From positions 1 to 7,726 of the forward strand of contig JAJRVC010000001.1 of the NCBI GenBank assembly GCA_024277475.1: a stretch of DNA of 7,726 nucleotides, read 5' to 3'. Below are positions 6,374 through 7,726 of this stretch, one piece after another. Every line of letters starts with the position of its first letter. Positions within the stretch are counted from its first letter, which is position 1. The notes under the pieces are model-generated. The model was not told the origin of the DNA. It searched no databases and was given only the letters and a program-made list of their open reading frames with translations. The DNA is from Deltaproteobacteria bacterium (GTDB lineage: Bacteria > Desulfobacterota > Desulfobacteria > Desulfobacterales > JAFDCJ01). Position numbers and translations under genes: made by a program.

Positions 6374-6409
6374 CCGCCGGGACTCATGCCCCCTTTTATG
6401 GGCCGGAGG
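6374..6409 (-). repeat. GC-rich imperfect hairpin after lepA
   Basis: CCGCCGG (6374-6380) pairs with CCGGAGG (6403-6409) with one mismatch. An inner GCCC/GGGC pair (6388-6391 with 6400-6403) is an alternative. It starts 11 bases past the lepA stop in the transcribed direction. No T-run follows, so Rho-independent termination is doubtful. It could protect the 3' end of the mRNA or be a dispersed repeat. Confidence 0.4.
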
Positions 6410-6420
6410 CCGAATTCACT

Positions 6421-7726
6421 CTAGTCGGTATCGGTTTTCAGCACCGCCAGAAAGGCTGATTGAGGGATCATGACCTGGCCGACCATCTTCATTCTTTTTT
6501 TCCCCTTTTTTTGCTTTTCAAGCAGTTTGCGTTTGCGTGTAATGTCTCCGCCGTAACATTTAGCGGTGACGTCTTTTCTGAAAGCTGATACGGTTTTACG
6601 GGCGATAATGTTGCCGCCGATGGCCCCCTGAATTGCAATTTTAAACATCTGCCGTGGAATTTCATCCCGCAATTTTTCACAGGCTGTTCGTGCTCTTGCG
6701 ACGGCATTGTCTCTGTGTACCAGTTGGGATAAAGCATCCACCCGCTCCCCGTTGATGAGAATATCCATTTTGACAAGATCCGTCTGCCTGAAGTCGATGA
6801 TATCATAGTCAAAGGAACCGTACCCCTGGGTGATCGATTTGAGCCTGTCATAGAAATCATAAACAACCTCTGCCAGAGGTATCTCAAAAATCATTTCGAG
6901 GCGGTCGCTGGTAAGATATTGATAATTCTTATTGATTCCGCGTCGTTCCAGACAAAGCTTCATTACCGCACCCATGTAACGATCCGGTACGATGATAGAT
7001 GCCCGGATAAAGGGCTCCTTGGTGAGCTCGATGACCGTGGGATCAGGATAAAGCGCAGGATTGTCTATGGTTGCTTCCGTGCCGTCGCTCATTAACAATT
7101 TATATTGAACCGACGGGGCTGTGAGGATGAGGGAAAGCCCGTATTCCCGTTCGAGTCTTTCCTGGACGACTTCCAGGTGCAACAGGCCCAGAAATCCGCA
7201 GCGGAAACCGAAACCCAGGGCAACGGACGTGTCCTTTTCATAGATCAGGGCGGCATCGTTTAGCTTCAGCTTTTCAAGGGCAATTACCAATTCTTCGTAA
7301 CCATCCGAAGCCACCGGGTAGATGGAAGAAAATACCACCGGTTTTGCTTCTTTGAAGCCGGGCATGGGGGCATCACACGGCTCATTTTTTAATGTGATGG
7401 TGTCACCACAGCGGGTATCGCTGACGGTTTTGATTCCGGCAACCAGATACCCGACCTGTCCGGCGGAGAGTTGTTTCTGCTTTATCATGTCCAGCTGGAA
7501 TATCCCGACTTCCTCAACTTTATAAGCAGCCTGATTGGACATAAATGAAATCACGTCACCTTTAGAAATCCGTCCCTGGAACACACGAAAATGTACAACT
7601 GTGCCTCGATAGGAATCATAGTGCGAATCAAAAATCAGTGCTTTTAAGGGTTTGGCAGGATTTCCGGCCGGTGGGGGCAATTTCCGAACCGCTGACTCCA
7701 GTACGTTTTCGATCCCAATGCCCTCT
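6421..7726 (-). CDS. lepA: Elongation factor 4 (LepA), C-terminal 434 residues; start outside window
   Basis: The frame is open from the right edge of the window to a TAG at 6421-6423. The first visible residues, EGIGIENVLESAV, correspond to the end of the GTPase domain, so about 165 residues including the P-loop are missing only because the window ends. Then come IPPP-like LPPPAGNP, the beta-barrel domain II, domain III with GFGFRCGFLGLLHLEVVQER (visible residues 171-190), domain V with INGERVDAL, and the LepA-specific C-terminal domain with KCYGGDITRKRKLLEKQK (389-406), which separates it from EF-G. LepA is a ribosome-bound GTPase proposed to remodel or back-translocate stalled ribosomes or to aid small-subunit assembly. 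The visible part is intact and closely follows E. coli LepA in length and motif order. In many bacteria lepA precedes a signal peptidase gene; here leuC follows instead. Confidence 0.98.
   Translation of the reverse strand, partial: EGIGIENVLESAVRKLPPPAGNPAKPLKALIFDSHYDSYRGTVVHFRVFQGRISKGDVISFMSNQAAYKVEEVGIFQLDMIKQKQLSAGQVGYLVAGIKTVSDTRCGDTITLKNEPCDAPMPGFKEAKPVVFSSIYPVASDGYEELVIALEKLKLNDAALIYEKDTSVALGFGFRCGFLGLLHLEVVQERLEREYGLSLILTAPSVQYKLLMSDGTEATIDNPALYPDPTVIELTKEPFIRASIIVPDRYMGAVMKLCLERRGINKNYQYLTSDRLEMIFEIPLAEVVYDFYDRLKSITQGYGSFDYDIIDFRQTDLVKMDILINGERVDALSQLVHRDNAVARARTACEKLRDEIPRQMFKIAIQGAIGGNIIARKTVSAFRKDVTAKCYGGDITRKRKLLEKQKKGKKRMKMVGQVMIPQSAFLAVLKTDTD

Larger units (their letters stand above)
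6067..6420. other. 354-base gap between lepA and leuC
   Basis: No credible gene is present. From the leuC side it holds the leuC ribosome-binding site, the long imperfect hairpin (6084-6160), two dyads (6185-6202 and 6259-6278), a TTTTTGTGG-type tandem repeat (6317-6346) and a GC-rich hairpin next to the lepA stop (6374-6409). A leuC promoter must lie here if lepA transcription stops. TAAAAT-like -10 boxes occur on the minus strand near 6228-6235, but none has a good -35 at the right distance. Confidence 0.6.

Overview
This window looks like an ordinary housekeeping stretch of a Gram-negative bacterial chromosome, most likely from a deltaproteobacterium (Desulfobacterota, perhaps a Desulfobacterales-like sulfate reducer). 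That placement is an inference. It rests on the compact 'archaeal/homoaconitase-type' LeuC (428 aa) and LeuD, on an FmdB-type zinc-ribbon protein with a long acidic C-terminal tail, and on AT-rich intergenic gaps full of short degenerate repeats. No phage, transposase, CRISPR, tRNA or rRNA is visible.

Layout: 1-231 has no convincing gene. On the minus strand, an FmdB-family zinc-ribbon gene (1351 down to 857) precedes a macro-domain gene (759 down to 232). A near-consensus sigma70-type promoter (1446-1474) lies upstream of the pair. Divergent from them on the plus strand are ndk (1639-2055) and a TrmJ-type tRNA 2'-O-methyltransferase gene (2055-2840). These two share one base in a TGATG overlap. 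Converging on them from the right, on the minus strand, is a leucine cluster in the order leuC (6066-4780), leuD (4677-4153), leuB (4010-2916). Upstream of leuC, across a 354-base gap, is the 3' part of lepA (7726-6421), whose start lies outside the window.

How the genes work together: LeuC and LeuD form the [4Fe-4S] isopropylmalate isomerase and LeuB is the following dehydrogenase, so this cluster supplies two consecutive steps of leucine synthesis. No leuA is present here. Ndk balances nucleoside triphosphates and TrmJ modifies tRNA. The two are probably linked by translational coupling rather than by pathway. LepA/EF4 is a ribosome-associated GTPase. The macro-domain protein probably removes ADP-ribose or O-acetyl groups, and the FmdB protein has no settled function.

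The hunt found no new multi-gene system. The signals worth a second look are in the gaps: two good dyads and a long imperfect hairpin upstream of leuC, a near-perfect 20-base palindrome just before the ndk ribosome-binding site, a compound palindrome between leuD and leuB, and several roughly 10-base tandem repeats. The LeuD substrate loop reads YLTE, which leaves some doubt about substrate range.
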